A stretch of 9,559 nt of DNA from Clostridium sp. UBA4108 (GCA_002381695.1 DFXM01000010.1:993-10551), one strand, 5' to 3'; positions 1 through 5,474 are shown, counted from the stretch's first letter. Notes: generated by a model not told the origin, from the letters alone. Numbers and translations are program-made.

Positions 1-110
1 AAGTTCAATTTAAATAGTCTATAAAATAAAAGTCTATTTGTATAATGTTTAATCAATATGAATTATCATTATTACAATATATATTAAATATAATATTAAT
101 AGATACAATT

Positions 111-289
111 GAGGAGGAAATAGTTGAGGGAAACTCCAAATGTTCTTCCTGTGGATTAATACTTGCTGGAATAAGGGCAAATAACCAACTCCGCGTTGGA
201 GATATAGTTATTTCCAGTGAAATTGATTATTATGATGTTGCCAGGGAATTTTAACAGAATATCATCAATAGATGAGATATATACTTTAT
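111..289 (+). pseudogene. Chimeric relic: zinc-ribbon gene tail joined to nucleosidase middle
   Basis: Seen: bases 111-176 match 5951-6017 (tail of the intact zinc-ribbon gene) at roughly 85% by eye. Bases 178-289 match about 6625-6735 (middle of the intact nucleosidase gene), including 25 identical bases in a row around 241-266. About 600 bp lying between these blocks in the intact operon is missing, including the whole gene at 6046. The relic carries a 1-bp deletion near 171 and another near 241 (GCTCAG reduced to GCCAG); the second causes an early stop at 252-254. A 69-codon frame starting at 45 crosses the junction, but it has no ribosome binding site and its first 20 residues match nothing here. 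Inference: this is the remnant of a duplicate operon, not a working gene. Confidence 0.8.
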
Positions 290-299
290 ATGGAATTTA

Positions 300-337
300 T
301 GTTATAATTATCTTAATTATATATGAGATAATTATAA
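300..337 (+). promoter_or_regulatory. Extended -10 promoter overlapped by a 12-bp perfect inverted repeat
   Basis: TGTTATAAT at 300-308 is an extended -10 element (TGnTATAAT) with no good -35. A perfect 12-bp inverted repeat (302-313 and 326-337, 12-base spacer) covers the -10 and runs up to the ribosome binding site AAAGGAG at 336-342. In DNA it could be an operator. In RNA made from further upstream it would form a hairpin next to the ribosome binding site. All of it is AT-rich, so chance contributes. Confidence 0.45.
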
Positions 338-351
338 AAGGAGAGATAGTT

Positions 352-726
352 ATGGATAAGAGCCGAGGTAAATTTATAACTAAATGTGCTGCCATGGCAA
401 TAATATATGCTATTGTACTAGCTGTCATTGGATTCATAGTTGTGAACTTTATTAGTTATGACTTTAAAGATGTTTTATTTATTGAAAGTATAATAGTGAT
501 TATCGTTGGTGCACTTTCCTTAAATAGTGGAAAGTCTATGGGATTATCACTTCAGGGATTAGGTCAAAGCAATGCTCAATATATATCCAATGCTAATCTT
601 GAGATTACAAAAATGGAAAATGAAAAAAAGAAGCCTAGGTCAGAAACTAATTGGAATTCTACCTTAAATATGATTTCCTTAATTGTTGCTGGGATAATCT
701 GTATTATAATTGCTTTTATTACTTGA
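352..726 (+). CDS. Small three-segment membrane protein of unknown function
   Basis: 124 residues. The ATG at 352 is chosen over an upstream in-frame ATG at 217 because AAAGGAG lies just before it at 336-342, and the upstream extension reads through the relic. Hydrophobic segments lie at about residues 12-34, 41-57 and 104-123. Between the second and third is a polar loop with a glycine/glutamine-rich stretch (LSLQGLGQ, about 65-72) and then a charged Glu/Lys-rich part (84-98). I do not recognise the family. The loop composition resembles hypothetical proteins common in clostridia, but no function can be given. It appears to be monocistronic, with the promoter at 300-308. No clear terminator follows. 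The 225 bases to the next promoter hold only the repeat segment at 781-824. Confidence 0.75.
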   Translation: MDKSRGKFITKCAAMAIIYAIVLAVIGFIVVNFISYDFKDVLFIESIIVIIVGALSLNSGKSMGLSLQGLGQSNAQYISNANLEITKMENEKKKPRSETNWNSTLNMISLIVAGIICIIIAFIT

Positions 727-780
727 TGAATTTATGAGAAAGGTATAATTCTATAAGAATGTTACTTATTTTTAATTTTA

Positions 781-824
781 GGCTTTTCTTTAAAGAATTG
801 TTGATTTTAGAACCATATGTTATT
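781..824 (+). repeat. 44-bp dispersed segment, inverted copy of 5657-5700
   Basis: This segment aligns with the reverse complement of 5657-5700 at about 36 of 44 positions by eye. The partner lies just upstream of the zinc-ribbon gene at 5732. Weaker similarity seems to continue beyond 860 (AATAATAATA, then CAGGGT). It may be a dispersed intergenic repeat or another scrambled piece of the duplicated operon. Confidence 0.5.
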
Positions 825-951
825 GCGAAATGGTTTGTGAATAATAATACGCAGTTCGTTATCAACACTATATTAAAACAGGGTTTAGTTTTATTACTCT
901 CTCATAAAATTAAATAAGTTATAAAAATGTGTGTTTATTTTAAAGAAAGTT

Positions 952-960
952 TGATATAAT
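952..960 (+). promoter_or_regulatory. Extended -10 promoter of the antisense antitoxin RNA
   Basis: TGATATAAT is a perfect extended -10 (TGnTATAAT). No strong -35 is seen. The predicted transcript start is near 967, facing the 3' part of the toxin gene. Confidence 0.6.
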
Positions 961-982
961 ATAAATATAAGAAATGAGCAAA

Positions 983-1007
983 ATAAAAATAGGGTGCGCT
1001 AACACCC
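983..1007 (-). terminator. Terminator of the toxin mRNA
   Basis: On the minus strand the stem GGGTG/CACCC (1007-1003 with 996-992) is followed by TATTTTTATTTT. This gives a toxin message of about 285 nt. Confidence 0.6.
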
Positions 1008-1036
1008 CATAATATACAATTCTAGTTGCTTAGGCA

Positions 1037-1048
1037 ACTGGTATCACT
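1037..1048. repeat. 12-bp inverted repeat, 3' arm in the toxin message
   Basis: ACTGGTATCACT is the exact reverse complement of 1228-1239. In the toxin mRNA these are the 3' and 5' untranslated regions, so they can form a long-range end-to-end duplex. Confidence 0.75.
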
Positions 1049-1063
1049 ACAATTTAATTAAGA

Positions 1064-1107
1064 AAAAAATAGTAGCTATCCATTTGCGTACGGGGCTACT
1101 ATTTTTT
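1064..1107 (+). terminator. Terminator of the antitoxin RNA
   Basis: A 13-bp stem, AAAAAATAGTAGC with GCTACTATTTTTT, encloses an 18-base loop and ends in a T tract. The descending arm overlaps the last codons of the toxin gene on the other strand. Confidence 0.75.
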
Positions 1108-1200
1108 CGAGATTTTTTCTATAAGTAACACTATTAATGTTAATAGTGCTAATAAAAATAATCCAGCCTGAAATAGCAACATTAAAGTATCGTTACTCAT
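1099..1200 (-). CDS. Holin-like type I toxin, small hydrophobic peptide
   Basis: 33 residues, starting MSNDTLMLLFQAG and ending EKISKK. One hydrophobic helix spans about residues 5-27, followed by a short charged tail with lysines. Known of the family: this is the layout of the 'putative holin-like toxin' peptides of Firmicute type I toxin-antitoxin loci, which act at the membrane. The ribosome binding site GGGAGGTGAT (1206-1215, minus strand) is almost fully complementary to 16S rRNA, which is typical of these toxins. The start is fixed by that site. The gene is far shorter than usual ORF cutoffs, so automatic annotation may miss it. Expression is probably held down by the antisense RNA at 967-1108 and by the hairpin at 1203-1235. 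Confidence 0.85.
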   Translation of the reverse strand: MSNDTLMLLFQAGLFLLALLTLIVLLIEKISKK

Positions 1201-1202
1201 AC

Positions 1203-1235
1203 GTATCACCTCCCTTCGACAGGGATCAGTGATAC
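1203..1235 (-). promoter_or_regulatory. Hairpin hiding the toxin ribosome binding site
   Basis: In the message, GUAUCAC pairs with GUGAUAC (7 bp) and UCCCU pairs with AGGGA (5 bp) around a five-base loop, with a small asymmetric bulge between. The whole Shine-Dalgarno sequence lies in the 3' side of this hairpin. The outer 5' arm is also part of the 12-base segment that can pair with 1037-1048, so the two structures exclude each other. This is consistent with translation control by folding or processing. Confidence 0.7.
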
Positions 1236-1239
1236 CAGT
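1228..1239. repeat. 12-bp inverted repeat, 5' arm in the toxin message
   Basis: AGTGATACCAGT is the exact reverse complement of 1037-1048. It overlaps the anti-Shine-Dalgarno arm of the 5' hairpin. Confidence 0.75.
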
Positions 1240-1274
1240 AGCCCGCATTCAACTATATTGAATTGTACTAGAAA

Positions 1275-1283
1275 ATTATACCA
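1275..1283 (-). promoter_or_regulatory. Extended -10 promoter of the toxin gene
   Basis: The minus strand reads TGGTATAAT, a perfect TGnTATAAT, with a predicted start near 1268. That leaves a 5' untranslated region of about 67 nt, enough for the masking hairpin. No good -35 is visible, matching the antitoxin promoter. Confidence 0.65.
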
Positions 1284-1431
1284 TAAAAATTGTAATAATT
1301 CTATAATTAATTGAGCTTTGTTTTAGTATAGTATTGATAATGTTGCTAAAGATGAAGATATAAAAGAAGCAATTGCATAAGATATAATTTCCTTAGGATT
1401 AATTATGAGTAGCAAAAAAATAAACTTCATA

Positions 1432-1467
1432 AAGTAAAAATTAGAGAGTATTATAGATTCTCTCTAA
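1432..1467 (-). terminator. Amidase terminator overlapping its own stop codon
   Basis: A perfect 8-bp stem, TTAGAGAG (1467-1460) with CTCTCTAA (1448-1441) on the minus strand, is followed by TTTTTACTTT. The stem is made of the last codons and the TAA of the amidase gene. Confidence 0.65.
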
Positions 1468-1962
1468 GAAGTCCTTCCAACCATTAGGTCTTGCAAGTAT
1501 AACTTCTGGGCAGAACTTACCAGAATAATCTTCATGCTTTTTTATACAATTATGCACATCAAAGTTGTATATTCTAGCCACTTCATGAATTAATGCAATG
1601 GCATTATCCTCTATTATTCTCTGAGTTTTTTCATCTCTAAATTGGCATATTTCTATAGCTATAGTTTCCTTATGACCAATAGAACTAGCTGTATTCCAAG
1701 CCATCCAGTCTGTGTCAATTGATTGAATAACCTCCTTATCATCCACTGAAAAATGCCATGAGGCTTCTCTAGTACAATTTTCATTATCACCCTTTTGCAA
1801 TAAGTGAAGTTCTCTAGCTGTGATCTCCCATAGTCCACTATTATGAATTACTATGTATTTTGGAGTGATTAAGGTCCCAGGTATAGCATAACCGGCACCT
1901 AAAATTTCATCAGATTTTAATATAGCATTTCCTAATTTAATACCGTGAGTTAGTATAGACAT
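1441..1962 (-). CDS. N-acetylmuramoyl-L-alanine amidase, Amidase_2 type, catalytic domain only
   Basis: 173 residues. Known reaction: zinc-dependent cleavage of the bond between N-acetylmuramic acid and L-alanine of peptidoglycan. Seen: the fold starts at IVIHNS with the first zinc ligand H40, continues with SWHFSVDD (70-75) and IAIEIC (101-106), and has the second and third ligands H143 and C151 in KHEDYSGKFCPE. This matches the N-terminal catalytic half of phage-type enzymes such as XlyA. There is no signal peptide and no C-terminal wall-binding repeat, so it is shorter than full endolysins; export would need a holin or lysis. The start ATG follows AAAGGAG at a good distance. It is divergent from the ECF sigma gene, with 253 bases between. 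It may be a prophage or bacteriocin leftover, or a stress-linked wall enzyme. Confidence 0.88.
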   Translation of the reverse strand: MSILTHGIKLGNAILKSDEILGAGYAIPGTLITPKYIVIHNSGLWEITARELHLLQKGDNENCTREASWHFSVDDKEVIQSIDTDWMAWNTASSIGHKETIAIEICQFRDEKTQRIIEDNAIALIHEVARIYNFDVHNCIKKHEDYSGKFCPEVILARPNGWKDFLERIYNTL

Positions 1963-1983
1963 AATATATCTCCTTTTACAATA

Positions 1984-1999
1984 TTAAGAATATTCTTAA
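1984..1999. promoter_or_regulatory. 16-bp perfect palindrome before the amidase gene
   Basis: TTAAGAATATTCTTAA lies 22 bases upstream of the amidase start, just before its ribosome binding site. It could be an operator for a dimeric repressor. The regulator is unknown, and AT-rich palindromes arise by chance. Confidence 0.35.
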
Positions 2000-2069
2000 A
2001 TACATAATACATCTATTAAGCAAAGAGAGGAAGAGGTCACTGGTTGACCAGAGAAATATTTGATATCTT

Positions 2070-2091
2070 CACAGAAAAGGAGATTTCTGTG
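2070..2091. promoter_or_regulatory. 8-bp hairpin with a Shine-Dalgarno-like loop
   Basis: CACAGAAA and TTTCTGTG form a perfect stem around AGGAGA. Read on the plus strand, AAAAGGAG is followed by a GTG (2089-2091) that opens a 13-codon frame ending with TAA at 2128-2130. This may be a leader peptide or chance. The rest of 1963-2215 holds only the palindrome at 1984 and the promoter at 2156. Confidence 0.3.
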
Positions 2092-2155
2092 TTGGAGAAT
2101 AATAGTACCTTTAGATTGCAGGAAAGATAATAAACTATAAAAAATTTACTTTCAA

Positions 2156-2184
2156 TGAAACTTTTTACTAGTTTCAATTGTCTA
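2156..2184 (+). promoter_or_regulatory. Candidate ECF-sigma (autoregulatory) promoter
   Basis: TGAAAC at 2156-2161 matches the -35 of SigV/SigW/SigX-type ECF promoters. TGTCTA at 2179-2184 is one base from the CGTCTA-like -10, with a 17-base spacer (family usual about 16). It precedes the sigma gene by 31 bases, so self-activation is likely. The -35 is also one arm of a dyad, TGAAAC/GTTTCA (2156-2161, 2171-2176). Confidence 0.55.
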
Positions 2185-2215
2185 TGTAGTGTAGGAAGGT
2201 GAAGGAGGACTGAGA

Positions 2216-2710
2216 ATGCTGTTTGGAGGAGTTAATGATAAGTTATTGGATGAGCTTATAAATGTTGATAAAGATAGGCTATATAGAATTGCATACATCC
2301 ATGTTAAGAATGAGGAAGATGCTCTTGATATAGTTCAAGAAACCATTTATAAGGCATATTTTAATATTAAAAAACTTAAAGAACCCCAATATTTTAAAAC
2401 TTGGATCACTAGAATTTTAGTTAATACTTCATTAAATCATATTAAAAAGTTCAAAAAGCTAGATTTTCTTGAAGAGGTGGAGTTAGAAAAACAAGGCACT
2501 TCTGAGGAGAATTATATGGAGTTATATGATGCTGTAGATAGGCTGGAGGATAAATATAAGACTATAATTGTTCTAAAATATTTTGAGGATATGAAAATTA
2601 AAGAAATTAGTGAAGTTTTAGATATGAGTGAAAGTAATGTTAAGAATTATTTATATAGAGGTTTAGAGAAATTAAGAATTCAATTAGGGGAGGATGATAT
2701 AGATGAGTAA
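2216..2710 (+). CDS. ECF-family RNA polymerase sigma factor
   Basis: 164 residues. Region 2 spans about residues 16-82: DIVQETIYKAYFNI, then FKTWITRILVN, the core-binding and -10 recognition helices. Region 4 spans about 106-156: LEDKYKTIIVLKYFEDMK, then the helix-turn-helix IKEISEVLDMSESNVKNYL and the final RGLEKLR. There is no region 1 or 3, as expected for ECF factors. AAGGAGG at 2202-2208 sets the start. The gene overlaps the anti-sigma gene by 8 bases, showing translational coupling. The size and partner resemble SigV-type factors for cell-envelope stress, but the exact ECF group needs a profile search. It is likely autoregulated from the promoter at 2156. Confidence 0.93.
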   Translation: MLFGGVNDKLLDELINVDKDRLYRIAYIHVKNEEDALDIVQETIYKAYFNIKKLKEPQYFKTWITRILVNTSLNHIKKFKKLDFLEEVELEKQGTSEENYMELYDAVDRLEDKYKTIIVLKYFEDMKIKEISEVLDMSESNVKNYLYRGLEKLRIQLGEDDIDE

Positions 2711-4067
2711 TTATAAGGAAAAATACGATGAAATCAAAATTCCTTCGGAGCTGGATAGAAGAATTGAAAGTGGAAAGAACGGTGGGAAAAGGAATAGATA
2801 TGTCAGGAGAGTAGCTCCACTAGCTTCTGTAGCATCAATATTTATTGCAGTAATTTTATTTTTAAATACCTCTATAGTATTTGCTTCCTCCATTAGTGAA
2901 GTACCTATAGTTGGAGACTTTGCAAAAATATTAATTATGAATCCTGCAATAAAATACGCTTTAGATGAGGGCTATGTTCAAAAAATTAATCAGGTTGAAG
3001 AAAAAGATGGAGTTAAAGTAACGTTAACTAGAATTATTGGGGATAATAGAAAATTAATATTTGGGTTAACTATTGATGGAATAAAAGAAGAAGAAAATCA
3101 GTATTATTTCTCAAGAAAAATAGAGATTTTAGATGTAAATGGGAAACCTGTTGAGGGCTATACTATGAATTGGGGTAGGGGAGATTATAGTGAGGAAGGG
3201 CTGAAACCTTTAAAGGGTGAAAAGTATTTTGAAGTTAATTTAGTTGGTATTGATAAACTTCCTGCTAAATTCATTATTAAGTTTACTGACATTAACAATA
3301 TGGATAAATCTGAAGAGGATATTAAGGTAAAGGGAGAATTCAATTTTAATATAGAACTAAATGAAAAAATATTAAGTGCAGAACCAGAGGTGTATACAAT
3401 AAATCAGACAGTTAATTTTAATGAGGGAAAATTGTTAATAAAAGAAATGAGAATATATCCAATGGTAACGGATTTAATAATTTCAACAGATATATCAGAG
3501 GAGTACAAGTTTTCTTGGCTTAAAGATAGCTACCTAATAAATACTAAGGGAGAAAAGTTTGCTTTAAACTCTGGAGGGGGTTGTATAGAGAATGGTAAGG
3601 AGGTTAAGGGAGAGTATAGATTATCCTTTAATGGCGGAGTGTTTAAAAATCATGATTTCTTAACTTTAAATTCACAAGGAATGTATTATCAGGCAAAAGA
3701 GAGTAAAGCACTTAGAGTAGATTTGAAAAATAAGGTTCTTTTAGATGACGGTGGTTATGGCATTGAGTTAGTAAGTATAGATAAGTTTAATGATTCTAAC
3801 GAAAACAGACCAATAAAAGGGGATGGTATTAGAATAATATTTAAAGAAAAACAAGGAAGTAAAATTGAAAGTATATCTCTTAGTTATAAAGAAGATGTGA
3901 ATAATAATATAATATATACAAGTTCCACCTACGAAAATGAAGGTGTTAAGATGAATAACTTTGGAGTAGAAATAGGTAATTCTAATATAAGTAGTGATAT
4001 AGTTAATTTTGAAGTTTATTCTATTCATAAGGATATAACTAAGCCATTTTCTATAAAACTTAATTAA
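2703..4067 (+). CDS. Membrane anti-sigma factor, DUF4179-like
   Basis: 454 residues. A short cytoplasmic part (about 1-36) begins with YKEKYDEIKIPSELDRRI, followed by one membrane segment at about 38-61 and a large extracellular region. Just after the membrane comes SSISEVPIVGDFAKIL and a run ending near residue 115 that resembles the DUF4179 domain. The rest (about 120-454) is beta-rich and extracytoplasmic, likely of the DUF5643 kind often attached to DUF4179. Family knowledge: RsiV of B. subtilis shares the DUF4179 membrane part but carries DUF3298 outside, which binds lysozyme. The ligand here is unknown. Inference: the short N-terminal part holds the sigma factor until proteolysis releases it. 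The ribosome binding site GGGGAGG lies within the end of the sigma gene. Confidence 0.82.
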   Translation: MSNYKEKYDEIKIPSELDRRIESGKNGGKRNRYVRRVAPLASVASIFIAVILFLNTSIVFASSISEVPIVGDFAKILIMNPAIKYALDEGYVQKINQVEEKDGVKVTLTRIIGDNRKLIFGLTIDGIKEEENQYYFSRKIEILDVNGKPVEGYTMNWGRGDYSEEGLKPLKGEKYFEVNLVGIDKLPAKFIIKFTDINNMDKSEEDIKVKGEFNFNIELNEKILSAEPEVYTINQTVNFNEGKLLIKEMRIYPMVTDLIISTDISEEYKFSWLKDSYLINTKGEKFALNSGGGCIENGKEVKGEYRLSFNGGVFKNHDFLTLNSQGMYYQAKESKALRVDLKNKVLLDDGGYGIELVSIDKFNDSNENRPIKGDGIRIIFKEKQGSKIESISLSYKEDVNNNIIYTSSTYENEGVKMNNFGVEIGNSNISSDIVNFEVYSIHKDITKPFSIKLN

Positions 4068-4129
4068 AAATATATAAAAATTATCATGTTATCAACACTG
4101 TTCAATAAAGATCATAAGAATATAGTTAT

Positions 4130-4172
4130 AATGCCGTAAAATTCAACGATGAATTCTACGGCATTTTTTATT
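4130..4172 (+). terminator. Strong terminator after the sigma/anti-sigma operon
   Basis: AATGCCGTA (4130-4138) and TACGGCATT (4157-4165) form a perfect outer 9-bp stem, extended by AATTC/GAATT inside. A T tract, TTTTTATTATTT, follows. It separates the regulatory operon from the acyltransferase gene. Confidence 0.88.
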
Positions 4173-4178
4173 ATTTGA

Positions 4179-4274
4179 AATTTAATAGGAAAGTATTTTT
4201 ATAACTCAATGGAATGTGAAGGGGATAAAATAAAGCAAGAAAACTTTAAGAAAGGCTTTGAAGTTCTAAAGTGA
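4179..4274 (+). pseudogene. Possible 3'-end relic of an unidentified gene
   Basis: After a stop at 4176-4178 the frame reads NLIGKYFYNSMECEGDKIKQ and then ENFKKGFEVLK before TGA. The composition looks protein-like (charged, amphipathic), but no start or ribosome binding site is present. Its last codons lie in the first copy of the 26-bp repeat, in the same frame as the acyltransferase end in the second copy. It may be the truncated tail of a gene displaced by recombination. Identity unknown. Confidence 0.3.
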
Positions 4275-4290
4275 GAAGTACTGTTCAAAA
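4265..4290 (+). repeat. 26-bp direct repeat, left copy
   Basis: This copy is identical base for base to 5449-5474, and similarity stops sharply on both sides. It starts TCTAAAGTGAG and ends CTGTTCAAAA. The pair brackets the acyltransferase gene with 1184 bases between equivalent positions. Confidence 0.85.
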
Positions 4291-4304
4291 TATTATTTCT
4301 ATAT

Positions 4305-4326
4305 TTACATATGTTATTTCATGTAA
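4305..4326. promoter_or_regulatory. Dyad upstream of the acyltransferase gene
   Basis: TTACAT and ATGTAA form a 6-bp dyad with a 10-base spacer. TATACT at 4330-4335 and TATAAT at 4398-4403 are possible -10 elements, but neither has a well-placed -35. If the second is used, the mRNA would start about ten bases before the acyltransferase ATG. No TGAAAC-type ECF promoter was found here. Confidence 0.25.
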
Positions 4327-4420
4327 GAGTATACTATTTATTAATATACAATAAAGGAAGGTCGTGAATATTTGGTAATTTTATACACAGTTTAAAATAT
4401 AATTTTACTAAAGACAAATT

Positions 4421-5458
4421 ATGAATTTAGAAAAGCAAAGAAGTTATTACTTTGATAATTTAAGAGTGTTAGCGTGTTTTGCAGTGATACTGTTACATAT
4501 AGTTGCGCCACATATAACAGCTGAAAGTTTAGGTAGTAAGAGTTGGTGGACTGCTGATGTATTAGATAGTGCTGTTCGGTGGTGTGTTCCTATTTTCTTT
4601 ATGTTAAGTGGCTCTCTAGTATTACAAACTACTTCTACTTTTAAAGAGGACATTATAAAAACCTTATATAGATTAGTATTACCTTTTATTTTTATAAGTA
4701 TCTTATATTTTTATAATACCCATAAAATTTTTAATATGAATAAATTTATAAGATTATTCTTAGAAGGGAATATATTTTATCATCTGTGGTATATGTATGT
4801 AATCATTGGATTATATTTGGTTGCCCCTATATGTAAAGTTTATATACAAAACGCAAATAAAGAAAATATAAGGTATTTTTTAGCATTAAGCTTATTATCT
4901 TCTTCTATATATCCATTATTCTGCAAAATTTATACCATAAGTAAATATTCCAATTTAATCTTACCTGTTGTAACTGGGTATGTAGGGTTCTTTGTTTTAG
5001 GTTATTATATAAATAAGTTCGAATTTAAAAAAATAGTTAGGTTTACTATTCATTTTATTGGATTATTAAGCTTTTTATTTATAGTAATAGCTACATATGA
5101 TTTATCGAGTCCTAGTAAATTGGATTTGTATTTTTATGAATATTTAAGTCTGCCAGTTATTTTAATGTCTATTTCTCTGTTTATGTTTTTTAAATATAAT
5201 ATAAATTTTAAATTAAAAGGCATGAGATTTATTGGAGACTGTACATTTGGTATTTATTTAATTCATCCTTTTATTATTAGTAAATTAAACTTTTCAATAA
5301 GAATGTCTAGGTTATATAATAATTCAATTTTATACAAAATATTCTTAGAGGCAATAGTTGTATTTATAATATGCTTAATTATAATTTTAGTTTTAAAAGT
5401 TTCCAAATACATATTAAAAAAAGTTATGGTGTGCTTTTTTCAACGTTATCTAAAGTGA
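4421..5458 (+). CDS. Membrane acyltransferase, family 3 (OatA/WecH-like)
   Basis: 345 residues with about ten hydrophobic segments. The N-terminus YYFDNLRVLACFAVILLH carries the family's conserved arginine (R15) and histidine (H26), and RWCVPIFFMLSGSLVL (53-68) matches the second helix. Known role of the family: transfer of acetyl or other acyl groups to sugars of peptidoglycan, exopolysaccharide or lipids across the membrane. It lacks the C-terminal SGNH esterase domain of OatA, so it resembles WecH or the membrane half alone; the substrate is unknown. The start lacks a good ribosome binding site. AAGGAAGG at about 4354 serves only a four-codon frame. The stop lies inside the right copy of the 26-bp repeat. 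Its position after an ECF sigma/anti-sigma pair suggests wall modification. Confidence 0.85.
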   Translation: MNLEKQRSYYFDNLRVLACFAVILLHIVAPHITAESLGSKSWWTADVLDSAVRWCVPIFFMLSGSLVLQTTSTFKEDIIKTLYRLVLPFIFISILYFYNTHKIFNMNKFIRLFLEGNIFYHLWYMYVIIGLYLVAPICKVYIQNANKENIRYFLALSLLSSSIYPLFCKIYTISKYSNLILPVVTGYVGFFVLGYYINKFEFKKIVRFTIHFIGLLSFLFIVIATYDLSSPSKLDLYFYEYLSLPVILMSISLFMFFKYNINFKLKGMRFIGDCTFGIYLIHPFIISKLNFSIRMSRLYNNSILYKIFLEAIVVFIICLIIILVLKVSKYILKKVMVCFFQRYLK

Positions 5459-5474
5459 GAAGTACTGTTCAAAA
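5449..5474 (+). repeat. 26-bp direct repeat, right copy
   Basis: This copy is identical to 4265-4290. It contains the last two codons and the TGA of the acyltransferase gene. A different frame stays open through this copy to 5580 (43 codons from 5449) and reads protein-like, but it has no start of its own. Confidence 0.85.

Larger units (their letters stand above)
967..1108 (+). ncRNA. Predicted antisense antitoxin RNA of the type I locus
   Basis: About 140 nt, bounded by the extended -10 at 952-960 and the terminator at 1064-1107. It is transcribed convergently to the toxin message and complementary to that message's 3' untranslated region and last few codons. This is the arrangement of txpA/RatA-type systems and of clostridial type I pairs. 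Internal hairpins are GGGTG/CACCC (992-1007) and AGTTGC/GCAACT (about 1024-1039), which could serve as kissing loops. The transcript ends are predicted, not observed. Confidence 0.65.

Noticed and set aside
45..254. 69-codon frame at the left edge taken as a real small gene
   Set aside because: It has no ribosome binding site, its middle and end are relics of two other genes, and its stop comes from a 1-bp frameshift.
727..951. Searched for a terminator or further small gene after the membrane protein
   Set aside because: Only a 5-bp dyad (ATTCT/AGAAT near 748-760) and the dispersed repeat were found; neither supports a feature call of its own as a gene or terminator.
1333..1437. Plus-strand stretch reading VAKDEDIKEAIA, stop, DIISLGLIM, like an S-layer homology remnant
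   Set aside because: It is too short, has an internal stop and weak motif agreement; it cannot be separated from chance in AT-rich DNA.
3768..4028. Minus-strand 86-codon frame inside the anti-sigma gene
   Set aside because: It is the antisense shadow of a clear coding region, with Tyr/Ile/Phe-rich composition and no start signals.
4089..4100. Twelve-base match GTTATCAACACT with the region near 860
   Set aside because: A single short match without flanking similarity; expected by chance at this composition.
4353..4376. AAGGAAGG followed by a four-codon GTG frame before the acyltransferase
   Set aside because: The spacing to GTG is too short and there is nothing to support a leader peptide; treated as chance.
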